Source of the DNA: an uncultured Pelagibacteraceae bacterium
GTDB lineage: Bacteria > Pseudomonadota > Alphaproteobacteria > Pelagibacterales > Pelagibacteraceae
DNA: 64,000 nt
Direction of reading: 5' to 3'
Assembly (NCBI GenBank): GCA_902543575.1
Contig: CACBYV010000005.1
Span: forward strand, 1-64,000
Shown here: positions 55,901 to 64,000 of the stretch, piece after piece
Position numbering within the stretch: the stretch's first letter is position 1
How the letters are laid out: each line of letters begins with the position of its first letter
Notes under the pieces: generated by a model
Seen by the model: the letters and a program-made list of their open reading frames with translations, nothing else
What the model was told of the DNA's origin: nothing
Databases searched by the model: none
Made by a program: the position numbers and the translations under genes

Positions 55901-56815
55901 ATGAAATCTATATGTGTATTTGGAGTATTTGTTGCAGACTTATGTTTTATTGGTGAAAAAATTCCTGAAGTAGGGCAAACTATTTTAGGAACAAAACACT
56001 TGATAGGACCTGGAGGAAAAGGATCTAACCAAGCCATTGCTGCAGCAAGACTTGGCGGAAACATAAGTTTTATTACAAAAGTAGGTGATGATAATAATGC
56101 TGAAATGGCGCTAAATTTATATAAATCCTCTGGAGTAAATACCGATTATATTATTAAAGACAAAAATCACTCAACTGGAGTTGCTGGCATTATGATTAAT
56201 GCTAATACAGGTGATAATGCAATAAACATCATACCAGGCGCTGCTGGCACTTTAAGTAGTTCTGATATAGATAATAATTTAAAAGCAATCGAGAATTCAG
56301 ATATATTCTTAACACAATTAGAAACACCATATGATGTTACTAGTTATGCTTTACAAAAAGCTAAAGATACTGGATCAATTACTATTTTAAATCCAGCTCC
56401 GGCTTCAAAAATATCTGAGAATGACTTTAAAAACATAGACTATTTTACACCAAATGAAACTGAGGCTAGTTTTTATTTAGAAAAGAAAATAGAAACAAAA
56501 TCTGAAATAGAAAATGCAGCTAAAGAATTTTTAAAAAAAGGAGTAAAAAATATTCTAATAACCCTTGGTTCTAAAGGAGTTTATTTTTCAAATGGAAACG
56601 AAAGCCATTTTGTGGATGCTCATAAATTAAATGATGATGTAAAAGATACTACTGGAGCAGGAGATGCATTTAATGGAGCTTTTAGTGTGGCATTAGCTAA
56701 ATCGTTAAAAATTGTTGATGCATTAGAATTTTCTAATAAAGTTGCTGGCATTTCTACAACTAAAGAAGGGGCTGCAAATTCAATGCCAAGTATCAATGAA
56801 GTAGAAAATTATTAA
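55901..56815 (+). CDS. rbsK: Ribokinase-like PfkB sugar kinase
   Basis: 304 residues. PfkB motifs are GPGGKGSNQAIAAARLGGN (near residue 38) and DTTGAGDAFNGAF with the catalytic Asp (near residue 255); ILNPAPASK and FTPNETEAS are typical ribokinase. It phosphorylates a sugar with ATP after uptake by the neighbouring ABC system. Note that IolC of inositol breakdown is also a PfkB kinase and no iolC is otherwise seen here, so a role on 2-deoxy-5-keto-gluconate cannot be excluded. Its stop abuts the convergent enolase gene. Confidence 0.88.
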   Translation: MKSICVFGVFVADLCFIGEKIPEVGQTILGTKHLIGPGGKGSNQAIAAARLGGNISFITKVGDDNNAEMALNLYKSSGVNTDYIIKDKNHSTGVAGIMINANTGDNAINIIPGAAGTLSSSDIDNNLKAIENSDIFLTQLETPYDVTSYALQKAKDTGSITILNPAPASKISENDFKNIDYFTPNETEASFYLEKKIETKSEIENAAKEFLKKGVKNILITLGSKGVYFSNGNESHFVDAHKLNDDVKDTTGAGDAFNGAFSVALAKSLKIVDALEFSNKVAGISTTKEGAANSMPSINEVENY

Positions 56816-57991
56816 TTACTCAATAATTTTAAATTCTGATTTATATTTATCTGTAATCTTAAGCCCAAGACCTGGAACATTATCATCTAGATCTATCATT
56901 CCATTTATTGGAGCAGGATCACCTTCAAAAATATAATAAAATAGTTCGTTACCAATTTCTACATCATGAACTGGAAAAAACTCTGAGATAGGACAATTAA
57001 AATTCGACATTGTTAAATGATAGTTATGCATTTGACCTGCATGTGGAATTACTGGAACTTGATAAGCCTCTGCAAGAGCATTTATTTTCTGAGCGATTGT
57101 AAATCCACCAACTCTATTATTATCATATTGAATGTAGCTAACTGCTTTGAGGTCTAACAATTGTTTAAAACCAAATAGATTAAATTCATGTTCTCCCCCA
57201 GAAATTGGTATAGCGTTCATATTATTCAGTTCCGCATACCCATGAATATCATCAGCAATAACAGGTTCTTCTAACCATCTTGGATTAAATTTTACCAATT
57301 TAGGTATCATTCTTTTTGAATAATCTAGGTTCCAACCCATATAACATTCTAACATTAAGTCAGTATCATCGCCGATTACTTCTCTTACAGCTTCTACAAG
57401 TTCAATGTTTTTTCTCATACCTTCAGGACCATCTTTTGGTCCCCAACCAAATCTCATTTTAAACATTTTAAAACCTTGTTTTTTATACTTTTCAGCTTCA
57501 TTTTGTAAATCTTTGATAGGTTGGCTATAAAGTTTTGAAGCATAAACAGGTATCTTTTCTTTTGTTCTACCCCCCAACAATTTAAATACGGGTTTGTTAG
57601 TTAACTTTCCTAATATATCCCAAATAGCAATATCAATTGCAGATATTGCAACCATACCCAAACCTCTTCTTCCCCATGCATGAGTTCTTCTATACATTTT
57701 TTCCCAGATGTAAGCGTAATCAAAAGGATCTTCTCCTATAACTAATGGTTTAAGATACTCATCAATAGTTTTTTTTACTAACTGAGGTGCAAGAGCTGCA
57801 TTACCAATTCCAATATGACCATCATCAGTTTCAATTTCACAAATTAACCATTCATGAAATCTGAAAGAACCCATGGCATCTGATTTTTCATAAAGTAAAT
57901 CTGATGCATTTGTGCAAAAATTATTTTGTGGAGGAACTGTTTTACCATTCCATTGATATACTTTTGTTCTTATATCTTTAATTTTAGACAT
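56816..57991 (-). CDS. Enolase-superfamily acid-sugar dehydratase (rhamnonate dehydratase-like)
   Basis: 391 residues of the mandelate racemase/muconate lactonising group. Metal ligands are in [22 protein letters not shown] and [12 protein letters not shown], and the catalytic His is in [14 protein letters not shown]. The [19 protein letters not shown] block and overall spacing resemble L-rhamnonate dehydratase and relatives acting on sugar acids. Expected product: 2-keto-3-deoxy acid. Whether it feeds the HpcH/HpaI aldolase at 46216 is inference. It abuts pdxA2 with no gap. Confidence 0.85.
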   Translation of the reverse strand: MSKIKDIRTKVYQWNGKTVPPQNNFCTNASDLLYEKSDAMGSFRFHEWLICEIETDDGHIGIGNAALAPQLVKKTIDEYLKPLVIGEDPFDYAYIWEKMYRRTHAWGRRGLGMVAISAIDIAIWDILGKLTNKPVFKLLGGRTKEKIPVYASKLYSQPIKDLQNEAEKYKKQGFKMFKMRFGWGPKDGPEGMRKNIELVEAVREVIGDDTDLMLECYMGWNLDYSKRMIPKLVKFNPRWLEEPVIADDIHGYAELNNMNAIPISGGEHEFNLFGFKQLLDLKAVSYIQYDNNRVGGFTIAQKINALAEAYQVPVIPHAGQMHNYHLTMSNFNCPISEFFPVHDVEIGNELFYYIFEGDPAPINGMIDLDDNVPGLGLKITDKYKSEFKIIE

Positions 57992-58984
57992 TTAATTTAA
58001 ATTTTGAGCCATTCTTAGTGCAATTTTAAACGATTGCAATGTTGGCTCCAAATTTGCCTGATTTTTTCCAGCAATATCAAACGCAGTTCCATGCGCAGGT
58101 GTTGTTATTGGAATTGGAAGACCACCTTGAACTGTTACCCCTCTATCAAATCCAAAAGCCTTTAGTCCAGATTGAAGAGCGTCATGATACATTCCAACAA
58201 TACAATCATGATTTTTATTTTTAAATGCTGTAATGAAAGAAGTATCACATGGTAAAGGACCATCAGCATTAATACCAAGTTTTTTTGCTTCCTCTATTGC
58301 TGGTATTATCTCATCTTTTTCTTCATTACCAAACTCTGCATGAGGGTTAAGAGCTTGAACCGCAACTCTTGGATTTTCTATACCGTTTAATTTCATTGCT
58401 TCATTAATCAATTTTATTGGCTCCATTATTTTATCTTTCTTAATATGTTCTGGAACTTCTTTGATAGGTATATGAGATGTCACTCGTGCAGTCCAAAAAT
58501 TATCTACTACATTAAATTCACAAAAAAAACTTTTTACATTTAATTTATCAGCCATATGATGTAATTCGTCATCAAATTTACATCCACCTAATTTTAAGCT
58601 TGTCTTATTAAAAGGACCAAAATTAATAGCATCAATTTTTTTCTCTTTCGCAAGTTCTAGTGCTAAATTTAATGCATTTAAAACAGTTTCTCCAGATTCG
58701 GCAGAGCACTCTGATAAATTATAATCTTTGTTTTTACCCTTAGAGATATCTAAAAAATACTTACTTTTTTTATCAAAATTTATTTCATCAAAATCAGTAA
58801 CAATTTCTAGGTCTGAATTATTTCCTGAAATTTTATCTCCAGCATTTAAAATATTTTTTTCACCAATTATAGTAATGTTTGCATTCGATAGTTCGTTTTG
58901 GGTCAAAAGTTTTGATATAAGTTCTGGTCCAATACCTGATGGATCTCCAAGCAATAAAGCAATATTTTTTTTCTTATTTGTCAT
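57992..58984 (-). CDS. PdxA2-like 4-phospho-acid dehydrogenase
   Basis: 330 residues of the PdxA family. It starts IALLLGDPSGIGPELISKLL; metal-binding histidines are in DELHHMADKL, QALNPHAEFG and MYHDALQSGLKAFGFDRGV. The biosynthetic pdxA normally follows surA, so this catabolic-context copy is more likely PdxA2, which oxidises and decarboxylates 4-phospho-D-erythronate or -threonate. The matching kinase (DUF1537 or similar) is not in the window. First in a pdxA2-dehydratase run, divergent from tctC. Confidence 0.82.
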   Translation of the reverse strand: MTNKKKNIALLLGDPSGIGPELISKLLTQNELSNANITIIGEKNILNAGDKISGNNSDLEIVTDFDEINFDKKSKYFLDISKGKNKDYNLSECSAESGETVLNALNLALELAKEKKIDAINFGPFNKTSLKLGGCKFDDELHHMADKLNVKSFFCEFNVVDNFWTARVTSHIPIKEVPEHIKKDKIMEPIKLINEAMKLNGIENPRVAVQALNPHAEFGNEEKDEIIPAIEEAKKLGINADGPLPCDTSFITAFKNKNHDCIVGMYHDALQSGLKAFGFDRGVTVQGGLPIPITTPAHGTAFDIAGKNQANLEPTLQSFKIALRMAQNLN

Positions 58985-59053
58985 TTTTTTTCTTACTGTT
59001 TCTAACAGATTATGATTAAATATTTAAATATAAATTAACTTAAGAGGGAAATA

Positions 59054-60028
59054 ATGAAAAAAAGCTTTAAACTATTTTTAGCTGCTGCTTTTTTAGTAAC
59101 TGAATTTTTTGTTGTAGCACTTCCACTTATGATTACATCTGCAAAAGCAGATGGTCATCCAATACAAGCAATTACTCATGCTGGTTTTGGTGGTGGAACA
59201 GATGTTACTACGAGAATGATGTTGTTAAGAGCAAGAAGAGTTTTAAAACAAGACATGCAATTAGTTAATAAAAAAGGTGGTGGTGGAGCTGCATCTATGG
59301 ACTACATGATGACACTTCCTGCTGACGGTAATCACACTTTGACTTGGACTACTGGTCACGCTGTATCAATGGCTTTAGGTAAAACAAAAGTCAAAATAAG
59401 CGATATGCAACCGCTAGCTAGAGGAACTGATGATCCTCAACTATTTGTTGTTAATTGTAATAATGACATCAAAGATGCTAAGAAATTTATTAGCACTCAA
59501 AAATCAAAATCACTAAAATATGGAACAACTCACACTGGTGGAATTGATGATGTTAGTGCAATTGCATTTACTAAAAAAGGTGGATTAAAAGATCCAACTA
59601 TTGTTGCTTACAAAGGTGTTGCGCCAATTAAAACTAACCTAATCAAGGGAGATATTGATGTAGGAGTTTTAAATTTAGGTGAGGCCCTAACTGAAATTAA
59701 TGAAGGCAAACTTTGTGTTTCAGTTGTATTAGCAAATAATAGAATGGCTAAAATAGGAGACTCTCCAACGGCAAAAGAATTAGGGATACCTGTTTCTTTA
59801 TCTACTGTTAGAGGTTTCGTAACTAAAAAAGGTGCTCCAGCAGACAGAGTTAAACAACTAGAAGCTGGAATGATGAAAGCTATGAGCCACAACTACTATA
59901 AAAATTTCCTAACAGAAATTGGTCTTGATGAATCTAGTGTTGTAGGCGCAGATGAATGGGGCAAGCAAATGGAAGAAATGCTTGCTGAAATGACAGCTCA
60001 ACTCAAAGCATTGGGTTACATTAATTAA
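59054..60028 (+). CDS. tctC: Tripartite tricarboxylate transporter substrate-binding protein TctC
   Basis: 324-residue periplasmic Bug-family protein (PF03401 type). The signal peptide is about residues 1-33 (ends SAKADG). The binding core reads HAGFGGGTDVTTRMMLLRAR, KKGGGGAASMDYMMTLP, KYGTTHTGGIDDVSAIAF. A GAGGG Shine-Dalgarno precedes the ATG. Codons are less AT-rich than neighbours, fitting high expression. With TctB and TctA it takes up carboxylates using an ion gradient. Next to PdxA2 and an acid-sugar dehydratase, a sugar acid is the likely substrate. Confidence 0.92.
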   Translation: MKKSFKLFLAAAFLVTEFFVVALPLMITSAKADGHPIQAITHAGFGGGTDVTTRMMLLRARRVLKQDMQLVNKKGGGGAASMDYMMTLPADGNHTLTWTTGHAVSMALGKTKVKISDMQPLARGTDDPQLFVVNCNNDIKDAKKFISTQKSKSLKYGTTHTGGIDDVSAIAFTKKGGLKDPTIVAYKGVAPIKTNLIKGDIDVGVLNLGEALTEINEGKLCVSVVLANNRMAKIGDSPTAKELGIPVSLSTVRGFVTKKGAPADRVKQLEAGMMKAMSHNYYKNFLTEIGLDESSVVGADEWGKQMEEMLAEMTAQLKALGYIN

Positions 60029-60046
60029 TAAATTTTGTACATTTAA

Positions 60047-60553
60047 ATGAATGATGTACATAACGAAAAAGGGACAAACAAAAGTTTGTCCCTTTTTTTT
60101 AAAAGTTCATTCATTGTTTCAGCTTTAATAATATTAATTTCTTCAATTCTATTATACTTTACGTTTACTTTTGACATAGTGCCTCCTATATTAAATAGAG
60201 GTATACAGCCAGCAACGTTTCCAAAGGCCCTATTAATTTTAATTATTGCGCTAACTTTATTAACTTATTTTATTTCTCTTAAAAATCCCTGGAAAAATGA
60301 AAAAAAATTACCTAATTCATTTTACATCACTTTGCTTTCATTTGTTGTTTTTATAACTGTTTCAAAATTTTTAGATTTCTTTTTAGGCATAGCATTAATT
60401 TCAATCATAGTTTCTTACTTTTGGGGAGAAAGAAGAGTTGCCTATTTAATAATCGTATCAATTATATTTCCTTTAATTGTTTTTGTATTTTTTGAAACAA
60501 TTTTAGGATTACGATTTCCACCTGGAATTATTACAAACCTTTATTACGGATAA
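60047..60553 (+). CDS. tctB: Tripartite tricarboxylate transporter small subunit TctB
   Basis: 168-residue membrane protein with four hydrophobic helices (about 18-38, 58-78, 90-108, 115-160). IQPATFPKALLILIIALTL and FWGERRVAYLIIVSI are TctB-like. The only suitable start is ATG 60047, 18 bases after tctC, without Shine-Dalgarno. Codons 7-18 coincide with a strong hairpin with T-tract, and no later in-frame start preserves helix 1. Function: small membrane subunit of the TTT complex. Confidence 0.85.
   Translation: MNDVHNEKGTNKSLSLFFKSSFIVSALIILISSILLYFTFTFDIVPPILNRGIQPATFPKALLILIIALTLLTYFISLKNPWKNEKKLPNSFYITLLSFVVFITVSKFLDFFLGIALISIIVSYFWGERRVAYLIIVSIIFPLIVFVFFETILGLRFPPGIITNLYYG
60066..60100 (+). 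terminator. Terminator-like hairpin inside the tctB N-terminal codons
   Basis: AAAAAGGGACAAAC (60066-60079) pairs with GTTTGTCCCTTTTT (60084-60097); loop AAAA; eight T from 60093. The stem starts 37 bases after the tctC stop and 19 bases after the tctB ATG. It looks like a full intrinsic terminator, yet it is entirely within tctB coding sequence. Probably limits tctBA expression relative to tctC. Confidence 0.88.
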
Positions 60554-60554
60554 A

Positions 60555-62033
60555 ATGGAAAATTTAGGTTTAATCTTTGCTCCTTTATTTAGTTATAAAT
60601 TATTAATTGTTTTATTTTTTGGAACAATTTTTGGATTAATTCTTGGAGTTCTTCCTGGACTAGGGCCAACAACAGGCGGTGCTTTAATATTACCTTTTAC
60701 GATGACGCTAGATCCACTATCTGCAATTGTTTTACTAACTGCAATTTATTGTGCAGGAACTTATGGAGGTGCAATTACTGCAATTTTAATAAATACCCCT
60801 GGAACCCCTGCAGCAGCAGCCACATGTTTAGATGGTTACCCTTTAGCACAAAAAGGAGAAGCTGGAAGAGCTTTAGGTATGGCTACTGTTTCAAGCGTAA
60901 TTGGTGGAATTGCTAGTGTTATAGTTCTTATATTTTTTGCTCCTTTACTAGCAAATTTAGCTTACGAATTCGGTCAACCTGAATATTTTGCGCTAGCAAT
61001 TTTTGGATTAACTATGCTTGCATCAATTGGTGAAGGCAGTCCTATTAAAAATTTAATTGCTGGTGCTTTTGGAATTCTAATTTCAACTGTTGGTAAAGAT
61101 TTTATGACATCTATAGATAGGTTTACATTTGGAATTAATGAATTGACTGAAGGTATTGGTTTTATTCCAGTAGTAGTAGGTTTGTTTGCTATTAGTGAAA
61201 TGTTAACTCAATCTACTTTAATAAATCAAATATTTAATAGAGTAGCTTTAAAAGCAGTTAAACTTCCATCAATCGATGATTATAAAAAAACTTGGAAAAC
61301 AATAATTAGATCAAGCGGCATAGGATCATTTATTGGTGTTTTGCCAGCAGAGGGAGGAACTGTTGCATCTTTAATAGGATATGCTGAAGCAAAAAGATGG
61401 TCAAAAAAACCTGAGGATTTTGGGAAAGGATCAATTGAAGGAATAGCTGGAGCTGAAGCAGCAAATAATGCTGCTACTGGAGGAGCTATGGTTCCAACGC
61501 TAGCTTTAGGCATTCCTGGTAGTGCGACTACAGCAGTAATACTTACAGGATTAATCATACATGGTGTAAGACCTGGTCCAGATTTATTTAGAGAGCAACC
61601 TGAGTTTCTTTATGGAATATTTGGATCAATGCTCATTGCAAATATTTTATTCTTCGTATTAGGATTTTTTGGAGCTAAAATATTTGCAAGAATAACTCTA
61701 GTTCCAAATAAATTATTATGGCCAATGATTTTTGCAGTTTCTGTTTGTGGAACATATTCTTTAAACCAGTCAATTATTGATGTTTGGTTGATGCTTTTAT
61801 TTGGAGTTATTGGTTTTTTTATGAGAAGATATGGATTTTCAGTTGTACCTGTAATTATAGGTTTAATTTTAGGTGAATTAGTAGAGGGAACTTTAAGACA
61901 ATCGCTTGTTATTTTCGATGGAAACTGGTTAATGTTCCTTCAAAGACCTATAGCTTTAACATTTTTTGTTTTATCTTTAATTGCTTTAAGTTTTCCATTA
62001 ATAAAGAGAAAGAAAAAAAATGATAAAGTTTGA
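60555..62033 (+). CDS. tctA: Tripartite tricarboxylate transporter large permease TctA
   Basis: 492-residue membrane protein with about 12 helices (PF01970 type). GVLPGLGPTTGGALILPFTM is the first conserved glycine-rich loop and NAATGGAMVPTLALGIPGS the second. It begins one base after the tctB stop region and overlaps the SDR gene by 14 bases. Carries out the actual substrate translocation of the TctC-delivered ligand. Confidence 0.96.
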   Translation: MENLGLIFAPLFSYKLLIVLFFGTIFGLILGVLPGLGPTTGGALILPFTMTLDPLSAIVLLTAIYCAGTYGGAITAILINTPGTPAAAATCLDGYPLAQKGEAGRALGMATVSSVIGGIASVIVLIFFAPLLANLAYEFGQPEYFALAIFGLTMLASIGEGSPIKNLIAGAFGILISTVGKDFMTSIDRFTFGINELTEGIGFIPVVVGLFAISEMLTQSTLINQIFNRVALKAVKLPSIDDYKKTWKTIIRSSGIGSFIGVLPAEGGTVASLIGYAEAKRWSKKPEDFGKGSIEGIAGAEAANNAATGGAMVPTLALGIPGSATTAVILTGLIIHGVRPGPDLFREQPEFLYGIFGSMLIANILFFVLGFFGAKIFARITLVPNKLLWPMIFAVSVCGTYSLNQSIIDVWLMLLFGVIGFFMRRYGFSVVPVIIGLILGELVEGTLRQSLVIFDGNWLMFLQRPIALTFFVLSLIALSFPLIKRKKKNDKV

Positions 62034-62769
62034 TCTAAGTAACAGAGTTGCAGTTATAACGGGTGGTGCCCAAGGTTTTGGATTTGCAATCGCGGAAAGA
62101 TTCATTCAATCAGGAGCAAAAGTTGTTATATGGGATATTGATGAACAAGAAGCAAAGAAAGCCGTTGAAAAAATAAATTCAGAAAACATAAGTTATAAAA
62201 TTGTAAATGTATGTAACTTTGAAGAGATTTCTAAAAGCTTAAAAGATATTGAGACTGAACATAATAAAATAGATATCTTTGTAAACAATGCTGGGATAAC
62301 TGGTATGAACAAAACAGTTGCAGAATATCCTATTGAGGAATGGGAAAAAGTAATTCAATTAAATTTAAATGCAGTATTTTACTGTTGTAAAGCAGTTGTT
62401 CCTTATTTGGAAAAAAATAATTATGGAAGAATAGTTAATATTGCTTCAATTGCCGGAAAAGAAGGCAATCCTAATGCTGGAGCTTATAGCACATCAAAAG
62501 CAGGAGTTATTGGTTTAACAAAATCTCTAGGAAAAGAATTAGCATTAAAAAATATAGCAGTAAATTGTGTAACACCAGCGGCTGCAAAAACAAGAATATT
62601 TGATCAAATGACCGAAGAACATATAAATTACATGCTTTCAAAGATACCAAGAAATAAGTTTGCAAAAGTAAATGAATTGGCTTCTTTAGTAACTTATTTA
62701 GCTAGTGAAGAAAACTCTTTTGCGACTGCAGCAGTGTTTGATCTAAGTGGGGGAAGAGCTACTTATTAA
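62020..62769 (+). CDS. Short-chain dehydrogenase/reductase
   Basis: 249 residues, classical SDR. The cofactor loop is VAVITGGAQGFGFAIAERF and the active site Ser-Tyr-Lys is in NIASIAGK and AYSTSKAGVIGLT. NNAG is present in FVNNAGITGM. The Asp at the end of strand 2 (IWDIDEQEA) points to NAD. It overlaps tctA by 14 bases, so its product is co-translated with the transporter and probably oxidises the imported sugar acid or its hydroxyl; substrate unknown. Confidence 0.93.
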   Translation: MIKFDLSNRVAVITGGAQGFGFAIAERFIQSGAKVVIWDIDEQEAKKAVEKINSENISYKIVNVCNFEEISKSLKDIETEHNKIDIFVNNAGITGMNKTVAEYPIEEWEKVIQLNLNAVFYCCKAVVPYLEKNNYGRIVNIASIAGKEGNPNAGAYSTSKAGVIGLTKSLGKELALKNIAVNCVTPAAAKTRIFDQMTEEHINYMLSKIPRNKFAKVNELASLVTYLASEENSFATAAVFDLSGGRATY

Positions 62770-62793
62770 TGTATTTAATTTAATATTTTTCAT

Positions 62794-63822
62794 ATGAAAT
62801 ACTCTGCATCTAAAAATAGATACTCAAACATGTTATATAGGACATGCGGTGATAGTGGAGTAAAATTACCTTTAATAAGCTTGGGTCTTTGGCATAATTT
62901 TGGAGCCAAAATCCCGCTTTCAAATATTAAAAAAATCTTATTTTACGCTTTTGATAGAGGTATTACGCATTTTGATTTGGCGAATAATTATGGCCCACCA
63001 TATGGAAGTACCGAAATTAATTTTGGAAAAATAATAAGTAAAGACTTAAAAAAATATAGAGATGAACTCATCATATCATCTAAAGCTGGTTATGATATGT
63101 GGGAAGGACCTTATGGAGAATGGGGATCAAAAAAACATATTATTGCAAGCTGCGATCAAAGTTTAAAAAGAATGAAGGTTGATTATTTTGACATATTTTA
63201 TTCACATAGATTTGATCCAAATACACCTTTAGAAGAGACAGCAGATGCTTTAGAAACTATTTATAAATCTGGTAAAGCTTTATATATTGGCATTTCATCT
63301 TATTCCTCCAAAAAGACAAATCAAATCTACAAAATTTTAAAATCAAGAAATATTAAATTGTTTATTCATCAACCATCATATTCGTTAATAAATAGATGGA
63401 TTGAAAAAGATTTGACTAAGACAATAAGAAAACTAAAAATTGGATGTATTGCTTTTTCTCCACTAGCTCAAGGAATGCTATCAGATAAATATTTAAAAAA
63501 GATACCTAAAGTTTCAAGAGCAAGTGATATTACATCATACTTAGATAAATCATTAATAACAAAAAAAAACTTAAAGATTGTTTCTGATTTAAATAAGATT
63601 GCAATTAAAAGAGGGCAATCTTTATCTCAAATGGCAATTTCTTGGGTTTTATCAAATAATTATGTAACATCTGCTCTGATAGGAGTTAGAAGTTTAAATC
63701 AATTAAAAGAAAATTTGGAAAGTTTAAACAAACTTAGTTTTTCAGCCTCTGAAATGAAAATAATTAATAAAACTGCAAAAGATGGTAATATTAACATCTG
63801 GAAGCAGTCAAGCTCATATTAA
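62794..63822 (+). CDS. Aldo/keto reductase (L-glyceraldehyde 3-phosphate reductase-like)
   Basis: 342 residues, AKR TIM barrel. The tetrad is seen in THFDLANNYGPP (Asp, Tyr), LIISSKAGYDMW (Lys) and IFYSHRFDPN (His). The long insertion YDMWEGPYGEWGSKKHI is typical of the YghZ/GprA group. It reduces small aldehydes with NADPH; in sugar clusters it may act on a ketose or aldehyde intermediate. It follows the SDR by 24 bases and is followed after one base by a ROK kinase. Confidence 0.9.
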   Translation: MKYSASKNRYSNMLYRTCGDSGVKLPLISLGLWHNFGAKIPLSNIKKILFYAFDRGITHFDLANNYGPPYGSTEINFGKIISKDLKKYRDELIISSKAGYDMWEGPYGEWGSKKHIIASCDQSLKRMKVDYFDIFYSHRFDPNTPLEETADALETIYKSGKALYIGISSYSSKKTNQIYKILKSRNIKLFIHQPSYSLINRWIEKDLTKTIRKLKIGCIAFSPLAQGMLSDKYLKKIPKVSRASDITSYLDKSLITKKNLKIVSDLNKIAIKRGQSLSQMAISWVLSNNYVTSALIGVRSLNQLKENLESLNKLSFSASEMKIINKTAKDGNINIWKQSSSY

Positions 63823-63823
63823 A

Positions 63824-64000
63824 ATGTATATTGGTATTGATTTAGGTGGAACTAAAACAGAGTCCATTATATTAGATAAAAAAGGTAATGAGTTAGAGAG
63901 AATAAGAAAATCAACCCCAAAAAATTACAACGGTACACTTGATATAGTTTGTGAACTAGTAAATTATTTAGAGGATAAATATAAATCTAAATGTAGTGTA
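63824..64000 (+). CDS. ROK-family sugar kinase, N-terminal fragment (cut by window edge)
   Basis: 59 codons to the window end. The start is MYIGIDLGGTKTESIILDKK, the phosphate-1 motif of ROK family kinases (fructokinase, N-acetylglucosamine kinase, glucokinase types). It begins one base after the aldo/keto reductase stop, so it belongs to the same catabolic operon. Specific sugar unknown. Confidence 0.8.
   Translation, partial: MYIGIDLGGTKTESIILDKKGNELERIRKSTPKNYNGTLDIVCELVNYLEDKYKSKCSV

Noticed and set aside
1..64000. tRNA genes, rRNA, CRISPR repeats, insertion sequences, integrases, phage genes
   Set aside because: I looked through all intergenic spacers (none over about 130 bases) and the coding content and saw none.
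38652..64000. Accessory block as a recently acquired mobile island
   Set aside because: Gene content is accessory-like, but there are no tRNA edges, flanking repeats, integrase or base-composition jump; only the binding-protein genes are less AT-rich, which high expression explains.

Overview
The window looks like a streamlined marine alphaproteobacterium of the SAR11 / Pelagibacterales type. This is inferred from the very AT-rich sequence, coding density close to complete, few Shine-Dalgarno sites, ATGA/TAATG gene overlaps, convergent genes whose stop codons touch or overlap, and gene content: an alphaproteobacterial suf operon led by an Rrf2 regulator, thiS-thiG, an HdaA-like DnaA paralogue, NDUFA12 next to a DUF2155 gene, and many periplasmic-binding-protein uptake systems. 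No tRNA, rRNA, CRISPR array, insertion sequence, integrase or phage gene was seen. No stretch over 300 bases lacks a gene.

Positions 1-33.7 kb are core housekeeping. On the minus strand lie lptF-lptG-lptD and the start of surA (outer-membrane LPS export and folding). Next come pepA-ndk, purM-purN, a DUF2066 gene with an hdaA-like gene and aspS, an isolated C-terminal domain of B12-dependent ribonucleotide reductase, NDUFA12 and DUF2155, then aroQ-accB-accC. They are followed by thiS-thiG, an RNase E lacking the zinc-link cysteines, and a class A penicillin-binding protein followed by prfB with an intact programmed +1 frameshift. An AsmA-like protein, tyrS, anmK and an alpha/beta hydrolase follow. 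The block ends with the tightly overlapped operon rrf2-sufB-sufC-sufD-sufS-sufU-sufT-sufA, whose promoter carries a perfect TGA-N9-TCA palindrome matching the RirA iron-responsive operator.

Positions 33.7-38.6 kb hold a 54-codon small gene, glnA, a YbaK-type deacylase, two EamA transporters and a homocysteine S-methyltransferase-like gene.

Positions 38.6-64 kb form an accessory carbohydrate block: two CUT2-type sugar ABC systems, myo-inositol-type enzymes (iolE, iolD, three Gfo/Idh/MocA genes of which one is frameshifted), a class II aldolase, an aldehyde dehydrogenase, two D-2-hydroxyacid dehydrogenases, rbsD/fucU and ribokinase, an acid-sugar dehydratase, a PdxA2-like enzyme, a complete tripartite tricarboxylate transporter (tctCBA), an SDR, an aldo/keto reductase and the start of a ROK kinase. 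They appear to take up cyclitols, pentoses and sugar acids and feed them into central carbon metabolism; exact substrates cannot be read from sequence. Each of the three solute-binding-protein genes is followed by a strong intrinsic-terminator-like hairpin, and in the tct operon that hairpin lies inside the first codons of tctB. A type IV pilin-like gene is translationally coupled to one of the catabolic genes.
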